Source of the DNA: Austwickia sp. TVS 96-490-7B
Lineage (GTDB): Bacteria; Actinomycetota; Actinomycetes; Actinomycetales; Dermatophilaceae
Direction: 5' to 3'
Assembly (NCBI RefSeq): GCF_019331795.1
Contig: NZ_JAHPZL010000001.1
Coordinates: forward strand, 62,001 to 126,000
DNA: 64,000 bases
A model generated the notes under the pieces. The model made no database searches. It was not told the DNA's origin and saw only the letters and a program-made list of their open reading frames with translations. Shown here one piece after another: positions 33,977-42,518 of this stretch (positions are counted from its first letter, which is position 1; each line of letters starts with the position of its first letter). Both the position numbers and the translations under genes were made by a program.

Positions 33977-35999
33977 TCACCACTCCTGCTGTGACGAGGG
34001 TGAGCTGACCACCCAGTTCGGCGTAGGACAAGACAGGTAGTCGGGGTGAGGTCGCTTCGACGACCCGACGTACCGGAAGACGTAGTGGTTGGGCGCACAC
34101 CAACACTGCGGGCTCCCCGGCGGCTTCGTTTTCCGCCGCTAGGCGAGCGGATTCCATCGCGATCCGTTCGGACAGCATCGGGTCGAGCATCAAGAAGGTC
34201 CCGGAGTCACCCGCCCGCAAGCATTCCAATAGCCGCTGTTCCAGCATCGGATCAAAGGTGATCACGTTGAGTCGAGAATCGACGGCATGGGACATCGCGA
34301 TCGCCGCGCCTAACGCTCCGCGGGCTGCTTCGACCAGTCCGTCGGCATCCAAGCTGGTCTTGGCCCGCAACGACATCGCTTCGAAGATGCGCACCAGGTC
34401 ACGGATGCAGACCCGTTCATCCAGCAGCGCTTGCAAGGTGCGTTGGATCTCGCCGAGAGACAACGGTTGCGGGGTGAGTTCGTCGATGACCACCGGGTGG
34501 TTCTGCTTGACGATGTCGACGAGCATTTTGACGTCTTCTCGACCCAATAGTTGCGCCGCATAGGTGCGCACCACTTCCGCCATGTGGGTGGTGATGACGG
34601 AAGACCGGTCGACGACGGTCGCATTAGCCAAGGCGATATGTTCACGCAGTTCGGCTGGGATCCATTTGGCATCCAGACCGAAAACCGGTTCTTTGGTGAC
34701 CATGCCGGGCAGGCCGTCCAGGTCTTCACCAATAGCCAACACCATTCCGGCGGGAGCCTGACCACGGGCGACTTCCACCCCATGGACTTTGATCGCGTAG
34801 TGGCGGGGTGGCAGGTCCAGGTTGTCGCGGGTCCGCACGAGCGGCACCACGATGCCAATCTCTTGGGCGAGTTTGCGGCGCAGGGCGCGTACTCGATCGA
34901 GCAGGTCACCGCCTGAGGAGGCGTCGACGAGGTCGATGAGGTCGTAGGCGAGTTCCAGCTCAAGGGGTTCGACCCGCATGTCCTGGGCGATGGCGACGGG
35001 GCTGTCCTTCTGCGGCTCGCGGGGCAGCTCAGGTTCAGCTTCAGTGACCTCAGGTTGGGTGCGCGGATCAGGCAGTCGGGAGGCGATCAGCAGCGCGAGA
35101 CCGCCGAGGAGGAGGAACGGGACCTTGGGCAAGCCAGGCACCAGTCCGACGACGATGACAGCGCCACCAGCGAGCTGGATGGCTTGGCGTTGCCGGGCAA
35201 ACTGCCCCAGCAAGTCGGTGCCCATATCGTTTTCGGTGGTGGCGCGGGTCACGATCAGGCCGGTGGAGATAGACAGCAGCAGTGCCGGGATCTGCGAGAC
35301 CAGACCGTCACCGATGGACAGCAGCGAGTACGTCGTCACGGCGTCACCGATGGGCATTCCGCGCTGCACGACCCCGACGATCAATCCGCCGATGAGGTTG
35401 ACCAACGTGATCACGATCGCGGCGATGGCATCACCTTTGACGAACTTGCTGGCACCGTCCATGGCGCCGTAAAAGTCGGCCTCGGAGGCGACTTCTTTAC
35501 GGCGGCGTCGGGCTTCGTTTTCGTCAATCAATCCTGAGTTCAGGTCGGCGTCCACGGCCATCTGCTTGCCGGGCATCGCATCGAGGGTGAATCGGGCCGC
35601 GACCTCAGCGACACGGCCAGCTCCGTTAGTGATGACGACGAACTGGATGACCATCAAGATGACGAAGACGACCAGCCCCACGATCAAGGAGCCACCGACG
35701 ACGAAATGCCCGAAGGCGTTGATGACCTCACCGGCGTACCCGTCGAGGAGGACCAGTCGAGTCGCCGCGAGGTTCATGGCCAGCCGGAACAGGGTGGCGA
35801 TCAGCAGCAACGAGGGAAAAACTGCGAAGTCCAAAGGTTTGGTCACCGCGAGGCTGACCAGCATGATCAGGATCGACAAGGTGATGTTGAACGCCAACAA
35901 CAGGTCCAGCAAGATGGCCGGCATCGGCACGACCATCATCACGACGATGCCGATGATGACGGCCGGTACGCCTATCTGGGCTACCCGATTCGACTTCAC
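33951..35999 (-). CDS. flhA: Flagellar biosynthesis protein FlhA
   Basis: A 682-aa core component of the flagellar type III export gate. The N-terminal half has eight membrane helices and the FHIPEP-type signature FRLAMNLAATRL. The C-terminal half is the cytoplasmic FlhAC ring domain that docks export substrates and chaperones. It starts at a GTG at 35999, with an intergenic gap of 95 bp to flhB. It sits at the distal end of the operon and is followed by an overlapping unknown gene. Confidence 0.96.
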   Translation of the reverse strand: MKSNRVAQIGVPAVIIGIVVMMVVPMPAILLDLLLAFNITLSILIMLVSLAVTKPLDFAVFPSLLLIATLFRLAMNLAATRLVLLDGYAGEVINAFGHFVVGGSLIVGLVVFVILMVIQFVVITNGAGRVAEVAARFTLDAMPGKQMAVDADLNSGLIDENEARRRRKEVASEADFYGAMDGASKFVKGDAIAAIVITLVNLIGGLIVGVVQRGMPIGDAVTTYSLLSIGDGLVSQIPALLLSISTGLIVTRATTENDMGTDLLGQFARQRQAIQLAGGAVIVVGLVPGLPKVPFLLLGGLALLIASRLPDPRTQPEVTEAEPELPREPQKDSPVAIAQDMRVEPLELELAYDLIDLVDASSGGDLLDRVRALRRKLAQEIGIVVPLVRTRDNLDLPPRHYAIKVHGVEVARGQAPAGMVLAIGEDLDGLPGMVTKEPVFGLDAKWIPAELREHIALANATVVDRSSVITTHMAEVVRTYAAQLLGREDVKMLVDIVKQNHPVVIDELTPQPLSLGEIQRTLQALLDERVCIRDLVRIFEAMSLRAKTSLDADGLVEAARGALGAAIAMSHAVDSRLNVITFDPMLEQRLLECLRAGDSGTFLMLDPMLSERIAMESARLAAENEAAGEPAVLVCAQPLRLPVRRVVEATSPRLPVLSYAELGGQLTLVTAGVVNVQEVTAA

Positions 36000-36094
36000 G
36001 TGACCTCTCGAACGGCTCGTCGCCTGCGACGTCCATGTCCTGACCTGCCTCCAGTCGGCATGGGGGGTGTCGACCTGAGGGTGGGGGCGGCGCC

Positions 36095-37327
36095 TCAGCC
36101 GAGCAGGCCTCTCTCCTGGTCACCTTCCACTGTCGCCGGATCGGTCCCGACCTGCGTAGAGTCCTCAGTGTCAGCGTCCGGGTGGGATCCCAAGCCCAAC
36201 GCGGCGTCGCTGAGGTCGTCCGGAATGTCCTGCCCGTCAGGATGATCGACCGGACTGTCGTGGGTGCCTGCGGCTTTGCCCTGCTCGTCGAGGAAGAAGA
36301 CGAAGGCAATGACCTGCGCGATCGTGTCATACAACTCGGGGGGGATGAACTGCCCCACCTCACACGTCTTGTACAGCATTCGAGCGACGAGTGGGTCACG
36401 CACCATCGGTACGTCGTACGTCTCCGCTTCTTCACGGATGCGATCCGCGACGTGACCGGCTCCTTTGGCCACGATCTGGGGGGCACCACCGCCACTTTCA
36501 TAGGTCAAAGCGACTGCAACATGCGTGGGGTTGACCATCACCACAGTCGAGGACTTGACTGCCGCCATCATCCGACTGCTGGCGAGTTCGCGAGCGCGTT
36601 GTTTGCGGGCAGCTTTTGCGTGGGGGTCGCCTTCCTGCATTTTGGATTCGCGTTTGATTTCGTCTTTGGTCATCATCAGTGATTTGTCGACTCGGCGTTT
36701 TTCCATGAACCAGTCGGCGCCGGCGATGATGAGGCCAGTGATGGCGACGAGGCGGAGGATGTTCATTGCGGCGTCGGCGCCCATCGATACGATCGCGGAC
36801 AGCTGCCACCGTCCGGTTCCGGTGATGGAGCTGACTACTCCGGCGGTGACCTGATAGGCCACAGCGCCGAAGACGACGAATTTGATGAGGGTTTTGGCGA
36901 GGGTCCAGAGGCCGTGGGCGCCCAGCATGTTTTTCAACCCGGGGATGGGGTTGAGTTTTTTCCATTTGGGTTTGAAGCGTTTGGGGGAGACCATGACGCC
37001 GCCTTGGACGACGTGTCCGAGGACGCCGAGCACCATGCAGGTCAGGACGAGGGGCGCGACGGTCCGGCCGAAGCCGAGGACTGCTTCGTGGAGGATGGGG
37101 GTGAGTAGGTTGACGTCTGGGGTGCGGGTGATGTGGGTGGCGTGCCGGAAGAGGGATTCGAACGTCTCATGCAAGGCCCCGACGGTATAGGGGCCGAGTC
37201 CGACGAAGGCGAGGACTGTCAACCAGGCGGATAGGTCTGCGGTGCGGGGGACGTTGCCTTCTTCTTTGGCTTCGCGGCGGCGTTTGGCGGTGGGCTTTTC
37301 GGTTTTGCTGTGTTTGTCTTCAGCCAT
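36095..37327 (-). CDS. flhB: Flagellar export switch protein FlhB
   Basis: A 410-aa protein with four membrane helices and a cytoplasmic FlhBC domain carrying the autocleavage site Asn266-Pro267-Thr268-His269 in VVMVNPTHVAVAL. The N-terminus (KHSKTEKPTAKRRREAKEEG) is the typical charged start. The C-terminus is about 40 residues longer than usual and acidic. It cleaves itself to switch export specificity from hook to filament. The ATG at 37327 lies 6 bp after the fliR stop. Confidence 0.96.
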   Translation of the reverse strand: MAEDKHSKTEKPTAKRRREAKEEGNVPRTADLSAWLTVLAFVGLGPYTVGALHETFESLFRHATHITRTPDVNLLTPILHEAVLGFGRTVAPLVLTCMVLGVLGHVVQGGVMVSPKRFKPKWKKLNPIPGLKNMLGAHGLWTLAKTLIKFVVFGAVAYQVTAGVVSSITGTGRWQLSAIVSMGADAAMNILRLVAITGLIIAGADWFMEKRRVDKSLMMTKDEIKRESKMQEGDPHAKAARKQRARELASSRMMAAVKSSTVVMVNPTHVAVALTYESGGGAPQIVAKGAGHVADRIREEAETYDVPMVRDPLVARMLYKTCEVGQFIPPELYDTIAQVIAFVFFLDEQGKAAGTHDSPVDHPDGQDIPDDLSDAALGLGSHPDADTEDSTQVGTDPATVEGDQERGLLG

Positions 37328-37333
37328 CAGTCG

Positions 37334-38191
37334 TCACCCCCCGAGGAGCTTGCTGAGGGGACCCATGTGGCTCATGGCGTGATCAACGATGGTGGCCACT
37401 GCCCCGGGCAGCAGTGACACGGCAACTCCGGCGAGTGACACGGTGAGCACAGTTTTGACGGGGAAGGCGAGTTGGAAAATATTAAGGCTGGGTACGGCGC
37501 GGCTAACCAGTCCCAATGCGATGTCGGCCAACACGAGGGCGAGGACCACGGGCCCGGAAATCTCGAGGGCGGATACCAGGAAGCCGCTGAGTCCGTCGAC
37601 GAGTCGTCGGACACCGTCGCCGAGGGCTGGCGGGTGGATTGGCGCGATCTGGAAGGAGCCGACGAGGCCGCGCAGCAGCAGCAGGTGTCCGCCGGACGCG
37701 AAGAGCATCGTCGTAGCCACCAAGTATTCGATCCGGCCGAAGACTCCGCTTTGGGTGTTGGACAGTGGATCGAGCAGTTGGCTCATGGTGAACATGCTGA
37801 ATAGGTCGATCAGGTCGCCGGCGGCTTGGATCGCGGAAAACAGCAACAGGACCATGAATCCCATGAGGGCTCCGGTCGCGAGGTGATAGAGGACCGCGGT
37901 GACGAGCACTGCCATATCTGTGGTGGGGGCTGCCCCGGCCAGCATCGGGGTGACGGGGACTGCCATCGCCGCCGCGAGGCTTCCTTTGACACGCATCGGC
38001 ACGGAACGGCCAGCAAACGGCGGGGCGATGACCAAGAACGCCAAGATCCGTCCCATGATCAGCAGGAATGTCACCAGCAGGTCGTACGGCGCGTTGATGT
38101 TGACTCCGCCGCTGGCAGCCAGCGATGGCAGGTCCGACCCTGGTGTGAGGACACCGGACAGGGGCCCGTCCACACCGGTGGGGAACGTCAT
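37334..38191 (-). CDS. fliR: Flagellar biosynthetic protein FliR
   Basis: A 285-aa export-gate membrane protein with about six helices (LLVTFLLIMGRILAFLVIAPPFAGRSVPMRVK start). It has about 30 extra N-terminal residues before the first helix (TGVDGPLSGVLTPGSDLPSL) compared with common FliR. Its ATG overlaps the fliQ stop (ATGA), so the two are translationally coupled. Confidence 0.94.
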   Translation of the reverse strand: MTFPTGVDGPLSGVLTPGSDLPSLAASGGVNINAPYDLLVTFLLIMGRILAFLVIAPPFAGRSVPMRVKGSLAAAMAVPVTPMLAGAAPTTDMAVLVTAVLYHLATGALMGFMVLLLFSAIQAAGDLIDLFSMFTMSQLLDPLSNTQSGVFGRIEYLVATTMLFASGGHLLLLRGLVGSFQIAPIHPPALGDGVRRLVDGLSGFLVSALEISGPVVLALVLADIALGLVSRAVPSLNIFQLAFPVKTVLTVSLAGVAVSLLPGAVATIVDHAMSHMGPLSKLLGG

Positions 38192-38460
38192 GTCTTCAGC
38201 AGGGCCGGGAGGTCAGCGAACAGTTGCCGGGTGAATCCGACCATCTCACCCATCATCCAGTTGCCAGCCACGAGCAACACGATGGCGATCGCGATGACTT
38301 TGGGCACGAAGGTCAGCGTCATTTCTTGCACTTGGGTGACCGATTGGATCAGCGAAATCGCGAATCCAATCACTAAGCTGACCAGGAGGATCGGTCCAGC
38401 CACTTTAGTGCCCAGCACCATGGCTTGCACGGCCAAATGCATCACGTCGTTGTCGGTCAT
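38188..38460 (-). CDS. fliQ: Flagellar biosynthetic protein FliQ
   Basis: A 90-aa protein with two membrane hairpin helices (PILLVSLVIGFAISLIQSVTQV and ALVLLVAGNWMM regions), the usual FliQ length and pattern of the export gate. It overlaps fliR and follows fliP by 7 bp. GGGGAGCC precedes the ATG. Confidence 0.95.
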   Translation of the reverse strand: MTDNDVMHLAVQAMVLGTKVAGPILLVSLVIGFAISLIQSVTQVQEMTLTFVPKVIAIAIVLLVAGNWMMGEMVGFTRQLFADLPALLKT

Positions 38461-38467
38461 GGCTCCC

Positions 38468-39481
38468 CTACCGGTAACTAGTGACGAGGGCGGTGGTGAT
38501 GAGGGACCAGCCGTCGACCATCACGAAGAGCAACAGTTTGAACGGCAACGAGATCATCACTGGGGGCAGCATCATCATGCCCATGCTCATCAGGACCGAG
38601 CTGACCACAAGGTCGATGATGAGGAACGGGATGAACACTACGAATCCGATGATGAAAGCACTTTTCAGCTCGGTCAGGATGAACGCCGGGATGAGTGTCT
38701 TGAAGTCGGTGTCTTTCTTATTTTTGGGTTGTGGCGACTTGCTCATCTTGATCATCGTCTGAAGCTCGGTGTCACCGGTGTGGTTGGCCATGAACAGCCG
38801 TAACGGTTCGCCGCCTCGATCTACAGCGGTGTTCAATTCGATTTTGTTGTTGAGGTAGGGCTGGACGCCTTGGTCGTTCATTTGGGTCAGCACCGGGGAC
38901 ATCACGAAGAGGCTGAGAAAGAGAGCTAACCCGGCGAGGACTTGGTTCGGCGGGATCGTAGGGGTGCCCAAGGCGTTGCGGGTCAGGGACAGGACGACGG
39001 CGATCTTGGTGAACGACGTGCACATCAGCAACAACGCTGGTGCGACAGAGAGCACCGTCATCAGGATGATGACCTGGACCACTTGGGTGCGTCCGGCGGT
39101 GCCACCGTCGATGTCCACGTTGACCCCGCCCGAGCCGGGAGACCTGGGGGCCCGCACTGTGGGAGTGGGGATGCCTGGGTCGGCGGGGTGACGACGTACC
39201 TCCGCAGCGGGGAGAGCCACAGCCTGGGCATAGCCTGCGGAGGCTGGTACGGCGTACGCCACTGGACGGACCTGGGCTAGCGATGATCCTGCTGAACTGC
39301 TGCTGACTGGGAGGTCGTTGTCACCCACTGGCACTGTATGGGTGGCGGTCCTGGGTGTTGGGTCCTGATGCAGCATCCCCATAGCTGGGCCGACGCTGAC
39401 CGCGAACCCGACGCTGAGCAGGCCTGCGAGGAGCAGCCGGCCCCGGATCCGGCGAGGACGACGGATCCACGGTTTATTCAC
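38468..39481 (-). CDS. fliP: Flagellar biosynthetic protein FliP
   Basis: A 337-aa export-gate protein. The conserved core (TVLSVAPALLLMCTSFTKI onward, then LTQMNDQGVQPYLNN and the four-helix end) occupies residues about 135-337. The N-terminal part is unusual: an early hydrophobic helix (LLLAGLLSVGFAVSVGPAMG) and then about 90 Ser/Pro/Ala-rich residues. It starts at GTG 39481 behind GGGAGG, overlapping fliO by 8 bp. FliP often carries a cleavable signal, but the long linker is not typical. Confidence 0.93.
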   Translation of the reverse strand: MNKPWIRRPRRIRGRLLLAGLLSVGFAVSVGPAMGMLHQDPTPRTATHTVPVGDNDLPVSSSSAGSSLAQVRPVAYAVPASAGYAQAVALPAAEVRRHPADPGIPTPTVRAPRSPGSGGVNVDIDGGTAGRTQVVQVIILMTVLSVAPALLLMCTSFTKIAVVLSLTRNALGTPTIPPNQVLAGLALFLSLFVMSPVLTQMNDQGVQPYLNNKIELNTAVDRGGEPLRLFMANHTGDTELQTMIKMSKSPQPKNKKDTDFKTLIPAFILTELKSAFIIGFVVFIPFLIIDLVVSSVLMSMGMMMLPPVMISLPFKLLLFVMVDGWSLITTALVTSYR

Positions 39482-40010
39482 GATGCCTCCCAATGCGTGG
39501 CGGCATACTCAACAGCCTGGTCGCCAGGGCGCGTGCCGAGTCACCGTGGCGTTCAACGTCCTGCTGATAGGGGGTGAATCCGTTCTGTTCGATCAGGCGG
39601 GTGAAGGAATCGTCATCAGACGTGGGCTGGGTTAACGCATGGTTGCTGGGGACAGATTCGTCGCGGCTCGGCTCCGGCCAGGCATACATCGAGAGGTCCT
39701 CGGTGATCGGTGACGCCAGATCATCCTGAGTGAGCTCGCGCTGGGTGAGTTCGCTCAGAGTAGTGACCTGCGTGTCAGTCACGCCTAAGACCAAGACCCG
39801 GTCAGCGACTTGCACCACCGTCAACCCGGCGTGCCGGGACAACGTCTGCCGCGACAGGACGGTCACCGGGACAGGAGCCGGACGGGACCGGGGGCCATGA
39901 CCACGCTGCCGTCGTTCCAGAGCACGAGCTGCCCAGACGATGATCGCCAGGACCACCGCCAATGAGACCACCGTCCGGATCATCAGGACGACGGTCGACC
40001 CGTCGCTCAC
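39474..40010 (-). CDS. fliO: Flagellar protein FliO
   Basis: A 178-aa protein with one N-terminal membrane helix (TVVSLAVVLAIIVWAARAL) and the short cytosolic FliO domain (VTVLSRQTLSRHAGLTVVQV, LVLGVTDTQVTTLSEL). The rest is acidic and disordered. FliO assists FliP assembly. The GTG start overlaps the fliN stop (GTGA). Confidence 0.88.
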   Translation of the reverse strand: MSDGSTVVLMIRTVVSLAVVLAIIVWAARALERRQRGHGPRSRPAPVPVTVLSRQTLSRHAGLTVVQVADRVLVLGVTDTQVTTLSELTQRELTQDDLASPITEDLSMYAWPEPSRDESVPSNHALTQPTSDDDSFTRLIEQNGFTPYQQDVERHGDSARALATRLLSMPPRIGRHRE

Positions 40011-41050
40011 GCGCTGACCCGCCCTTCCCCGTCTGGAGTGACGATCTCGGTGATCCGGACAGCGAACTCTTCATCAACAACGACCACTTCACCGTGAGCG
40101 ATGAGCTTGCCGTTAACCATCACGTCGACGGGCGCCCCTGCGGCGCGATCCAGTTCGATGATCGATCCGGGAAGCAACCCCAGGATCTGCTGCACCGGCA
40201 TCCGGGTCCGTCCCAGTTCGACTGAGACGCCCATCATCACGTCACGCAGCAACTCGATCCGGCGAGGATCAACCGAATAGGTGAACGCGCCACTCAACGG
40301 CGCCAAAGCCATCGCTGGCGCATCTGTGGGACCGTGTGGATCCCGCGGTGGTGGTGGCACATACACCCCTTGACTTACCTGTCCTGCCGGCTGACCTGGC
40401 TGGCCTGTTTGCTGCTCAACGCCGCTTGCTGAAGGCATTCCTCCGGCTGACGCTTCTGCATCGGCCGCAGCAGCCACATCTGCGCCGGACGCCGCTCCCT
40501 CGCTGTCAGCCCCATCGACAGTGCCGCCCTCAGCGTCGCCCGCAGCCTCTGCCTCGGCAGCTTCAATTGCAGCAGCGAGCTGGGCTGCCGCGCCCTGACC
40601 GGTCGCCTTGGCCGGCAACGTCAACAACATCGCCGCGAGGGTCTGGCCTTTGAACAGCCCGACCACGTTGCTCTCGTCGGCTTTTTCCAACGCGTCAAAG
40701 GCGTCGGTCATGTGGATCTGGCCGGATTTAAACTCCCCCAACGACCCCTTCAAGGCGTCCAAGGTCTCGGCGAGCGCCTTGGTCCATTTATCGCGGGCTT
40801 CGGTGCGGTCGAGGATTTCTCCGGTGGCATGGTCGATGAGGCCGGTGACGATGAGGACGACGGTGCCGACGTTGCCCGCGTCTTTGAGGACGCACTCGAT
40901 GCCGTAGGCGCCACCGGGCAGGGACAGCGTGGTCGCCTGCAGGGCGGACAACGCTTCGAGGGTCAGCTCGGCGGAGTCCGCGAAGTGACTCGGCAACGCC
41001 TCGGCGGCCGCGAGGAGAGCGGCGTCGAGTTCTTCGTTGAGGGAGGTCAT
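40007..41050 (-). CDS. fliN: Flagellar motor switch protein FliN (FliY-like long form)
   Basis: A 347-aa switch protein. Residues about 258-340 form the SpoA/FliN domain (LLRDVMMGVSVELGRTRMPV, LLPGSIIELDRAAGAPVDVMVNGKLI). Ahead of it lie an Ala/Gly-rich linker (about 175-250) and a 170-residue N-terminal region. The first residues, SLNEELDAALLAAA, resemble the CheY-binding peptide normally found on FliM or FliY (SQxEIDALL). The middle may be a CheC-like domain, but its catalytic residues are not clear. It lies between fliM and fliO. Confidence 0.88.
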   Translation of the reverse strand: MTSLNEELDAALLAAAEALPSHFADSAELTLEALSALQATTLSLPGGAYGIECVLKDAGNVGTVVLIVTGLIDHATGEILDRTEARDKWTKALAETLDALKGSLGEFKSGQIHMTDAFDALEKADESNVVGLFKGQTLAAMLLTLPAKATGQGAAAQLAAAIEAAEAEAAGDAEGGTVDGADSEGAASGADVAAAADAEASAGGMPSASGVEQQTGQPGQPAGQVSQGVYVPPPPRDPHGPTDAPAMALAPLSGAFTYSVDPRRIELLRDVMMGVSVELGRTRMPVQQILGLLPGSIIELDRAAGAPVDVMVNGKLIAHGEVVVVDEEFAVRITEIVTPDGEGRVSA

Positions 41051-41088
41051 CGGGGGTTCCTTCGCGGGGCGGCAGTGGGTTTCGACAC

Positions 41089-41955
41089 TTAGAGGGCGAT
41101 GATCTGGCAGGCCAGGCGGCTGCCGTGGCTGCCGGGGACGGCTGAGCCGACGGGGATGCCGTCGGCGGACAGGGTCAGCGGTTGATTCGTGGGGTGGCGC
41201 AGCGGCAGGACGTCACCGACCTGGAGGTCAAACACTTCGGCGCTGGTCAGTTGGATGGGTTCGAAGGCGACGGTGACCACGACGGGTACTTCGTTCATCC
41301 GGGAGTGCAGGGCTTTGGCGGCGGCGGCTTGTGCCCCGGTGAGTTCCTGGGGTTTGGCTTTGAGGACTTCCAGAACGGGGGCGACGGTGGAGACCGGGAT
41401 GCACAGGGTGGCGGTGGAAACCTGGTCGCCGATGCGGATTTCGAATTCGGAGACCACCATCGGGTCTTGGGGTGGGGCCAGTTGGAGGAGTTGGACGTCG
41501 GACTCCAGGGACTGGACGTTGGCTTTGACGTGGGCGAGGGTGTCGAAGGCGTAGGTGAGTTCACGCACGATGCGTTGGACGACGTTGCGGACCAGACCAG
41601 CTTCGATGTCGGACAACCCCCGGGAGGGTTGTTCTTCGGTGCCCGGGCCGCCGAGGAGTCGGTCGATGATGCTCATCACGATGTCCATCGGCATCTGGAA
41701 GACGCCGTCCCCGCCCATCGGGGAGAACTCCAGGACAGCCAGGAACGACGGGTTGGGCAGGCTGCCGGTGTATTCGTCGTACGTGAGTTGTTTGACCTCA
41801 GTCAGTGCCGAGTGACCGACGATGCGCAGTGTGGTTGACAGGACGGTCGCCATCTGGCGGGCGAAGGTCTCGTTGACCATTTGGAGGGCCCGTACCTGCT
41901 CGCGACTGAACCGGCTGGGGCTCCGGAAGTCATAGAGGACGGGAGTACTGTTCAC
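41089..41955 (-). CDS. fliM: Flagellar motor switch protein FliM, without the N-terminal CheY-binding peptide
   Basis: A 288-aa C-ring protein. Residues 1-200 carry the CheC-like middle domain (FRSPSRFSREQVRALQMVNETF start, SLPNPSFLAVLEF, LTDIE-like SDIEAGLVRNVV) and residues 210-288 the SpoA domain (FDLQVGDVLPL). The start is a GTG at 41955; an in-frame TGA lies three codons upstream, so no longer form is possible. The usual LSQxEIDALL leader is therefore absent. A short ORF overlaps the start (see 41952-42020). It is otherwise normal in length and position. Confidence 0.92.
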   Translation of the reverse strand: MNSTPVLYDFRSPSRFSREQVRALQMVNETFARQMATVLSTTLRIVGHSALTEVKQLTYDEYTGSLPNPSFLAVLEFSPMGGDGVFQMPMDIVMSIIDRLLGGPGTEEQPSRGLSDIEAGLVRNVVQRIVRELTYAFDTLAHVKANVQSLESDVQLLQLAPPQDPMVVSEFEIRIGDQVSTATLCIPVSTVAPVLEVLKAKPQELTGAQAAAAKALHSRMNEVPVVVTVAFEPIQLTSAEVFDLQVGDVLPLRHPTNQPLTLSADGIPVGSAVPGSHGSRLACQIIAL

Positions 41956-42020
41956 GATGCCTCAGATCGGCTGAAATGACCTGCACCTGAGACGAACACG
42001 ACGAGTTGAGGGGCACTCAT
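41952..42020 (-). CDS. 22-codon ORF between fliL and fliM, possible coupling leader
   Basis: ATG at 42020, 8 bp after the fliL stop, has GAGG six bases upstream and encodes MSAPQLVVFVSGAGHFSRSEA then S. Its TGA overlaps the fliM GTG start (GTGA). That arrangement suggests a translated leader that couples fliM translation to fliL. No homologue is recognised, and the peptide itself may have no function. Confidence 0.4.
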   Translation of the reverse strand: MSAPQLVVFVSGAGHFSRSEAS

Positions 42021-42028
42021 CCCTGACC

Positions 42029-42508
42029 TCACTGCATCACGAAGTCGGTGAAGTAGACCTTGAGCACTTGACCCTCGTAACGCTCTTTGACCTCCTTGGT
42101 CAGGTCTTCCTGGGCCTTCTCCTTGTTCTCAGGCTTGAGGAGCTGCTGCATGGTGTAGTGCCCCAGGACTGAGATCGCGGCGTCCCTGGCTTTTGACCCG
42201 TCGAAGGCCTTGAGTGCTTTCTCGCCGCCAGCTTTCGTGGTGGCTTCCTCAGACAGTTGCAGCGCCAACTTCATCTTCAGGTATTTGCCGTCAGACAGGT
42301 TCAACGTCATGTCGTCAGTCAGGGGAACCACTGCGCCCATTTCTTTGGCAGGGTCTTTCGGCGCTTCCTGCGGGGCCATCATCATCTTGAAGACCACCCC
42401 GGCTGCGATCATCACGACCAGCGCTGTCGCAGCAATCACGATGAGCATTTTCTTGTTACCGCCCTTGGGGGCTTCGCCCTCAGCGGCGTCGTCTTTGTCC
42501 TTGGCCAT
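42029..42508 (-). CDS. fliL: Flagellar basal body-associated protein FliL
   Basis: A 159-aa inner-membrane protein with a charged cytosolic start, one helix (MLIVIAATALVVMIAAGVVF) and a periplasmic-type domain (LSDGKYLKMKLALQLSEE to LKVYFTDFVMQ) that matches the FliL ending. It stabilises the stator. The ATG at 42508 has AGGAG upstream; the open frame before it is not part of the protein. Confidence 0.93.
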   Translation of the reverse strand: MAKDKDDAAEGEAPKGGNKKMLIVIAATALVVMIAAGVVFKMMMAPQEAPKDPAKEMGAVVPLTDDMTLNLSDGKYLKMKLALQLSEEATTKAGGEKALKAFDGSKARDAAISVLGHYTMQQLLKPENKEKAQEDLTKEVKERYEGQVLKVYFTDFVMQ

Positions 42509-42518
42509 GGGAGATCTC

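Noticed and set aside
41182-41838. 218-codon plus-strand ORF opposite fliM
   Set aside because: Antisense shadow; fliM is conserved along this stretch.
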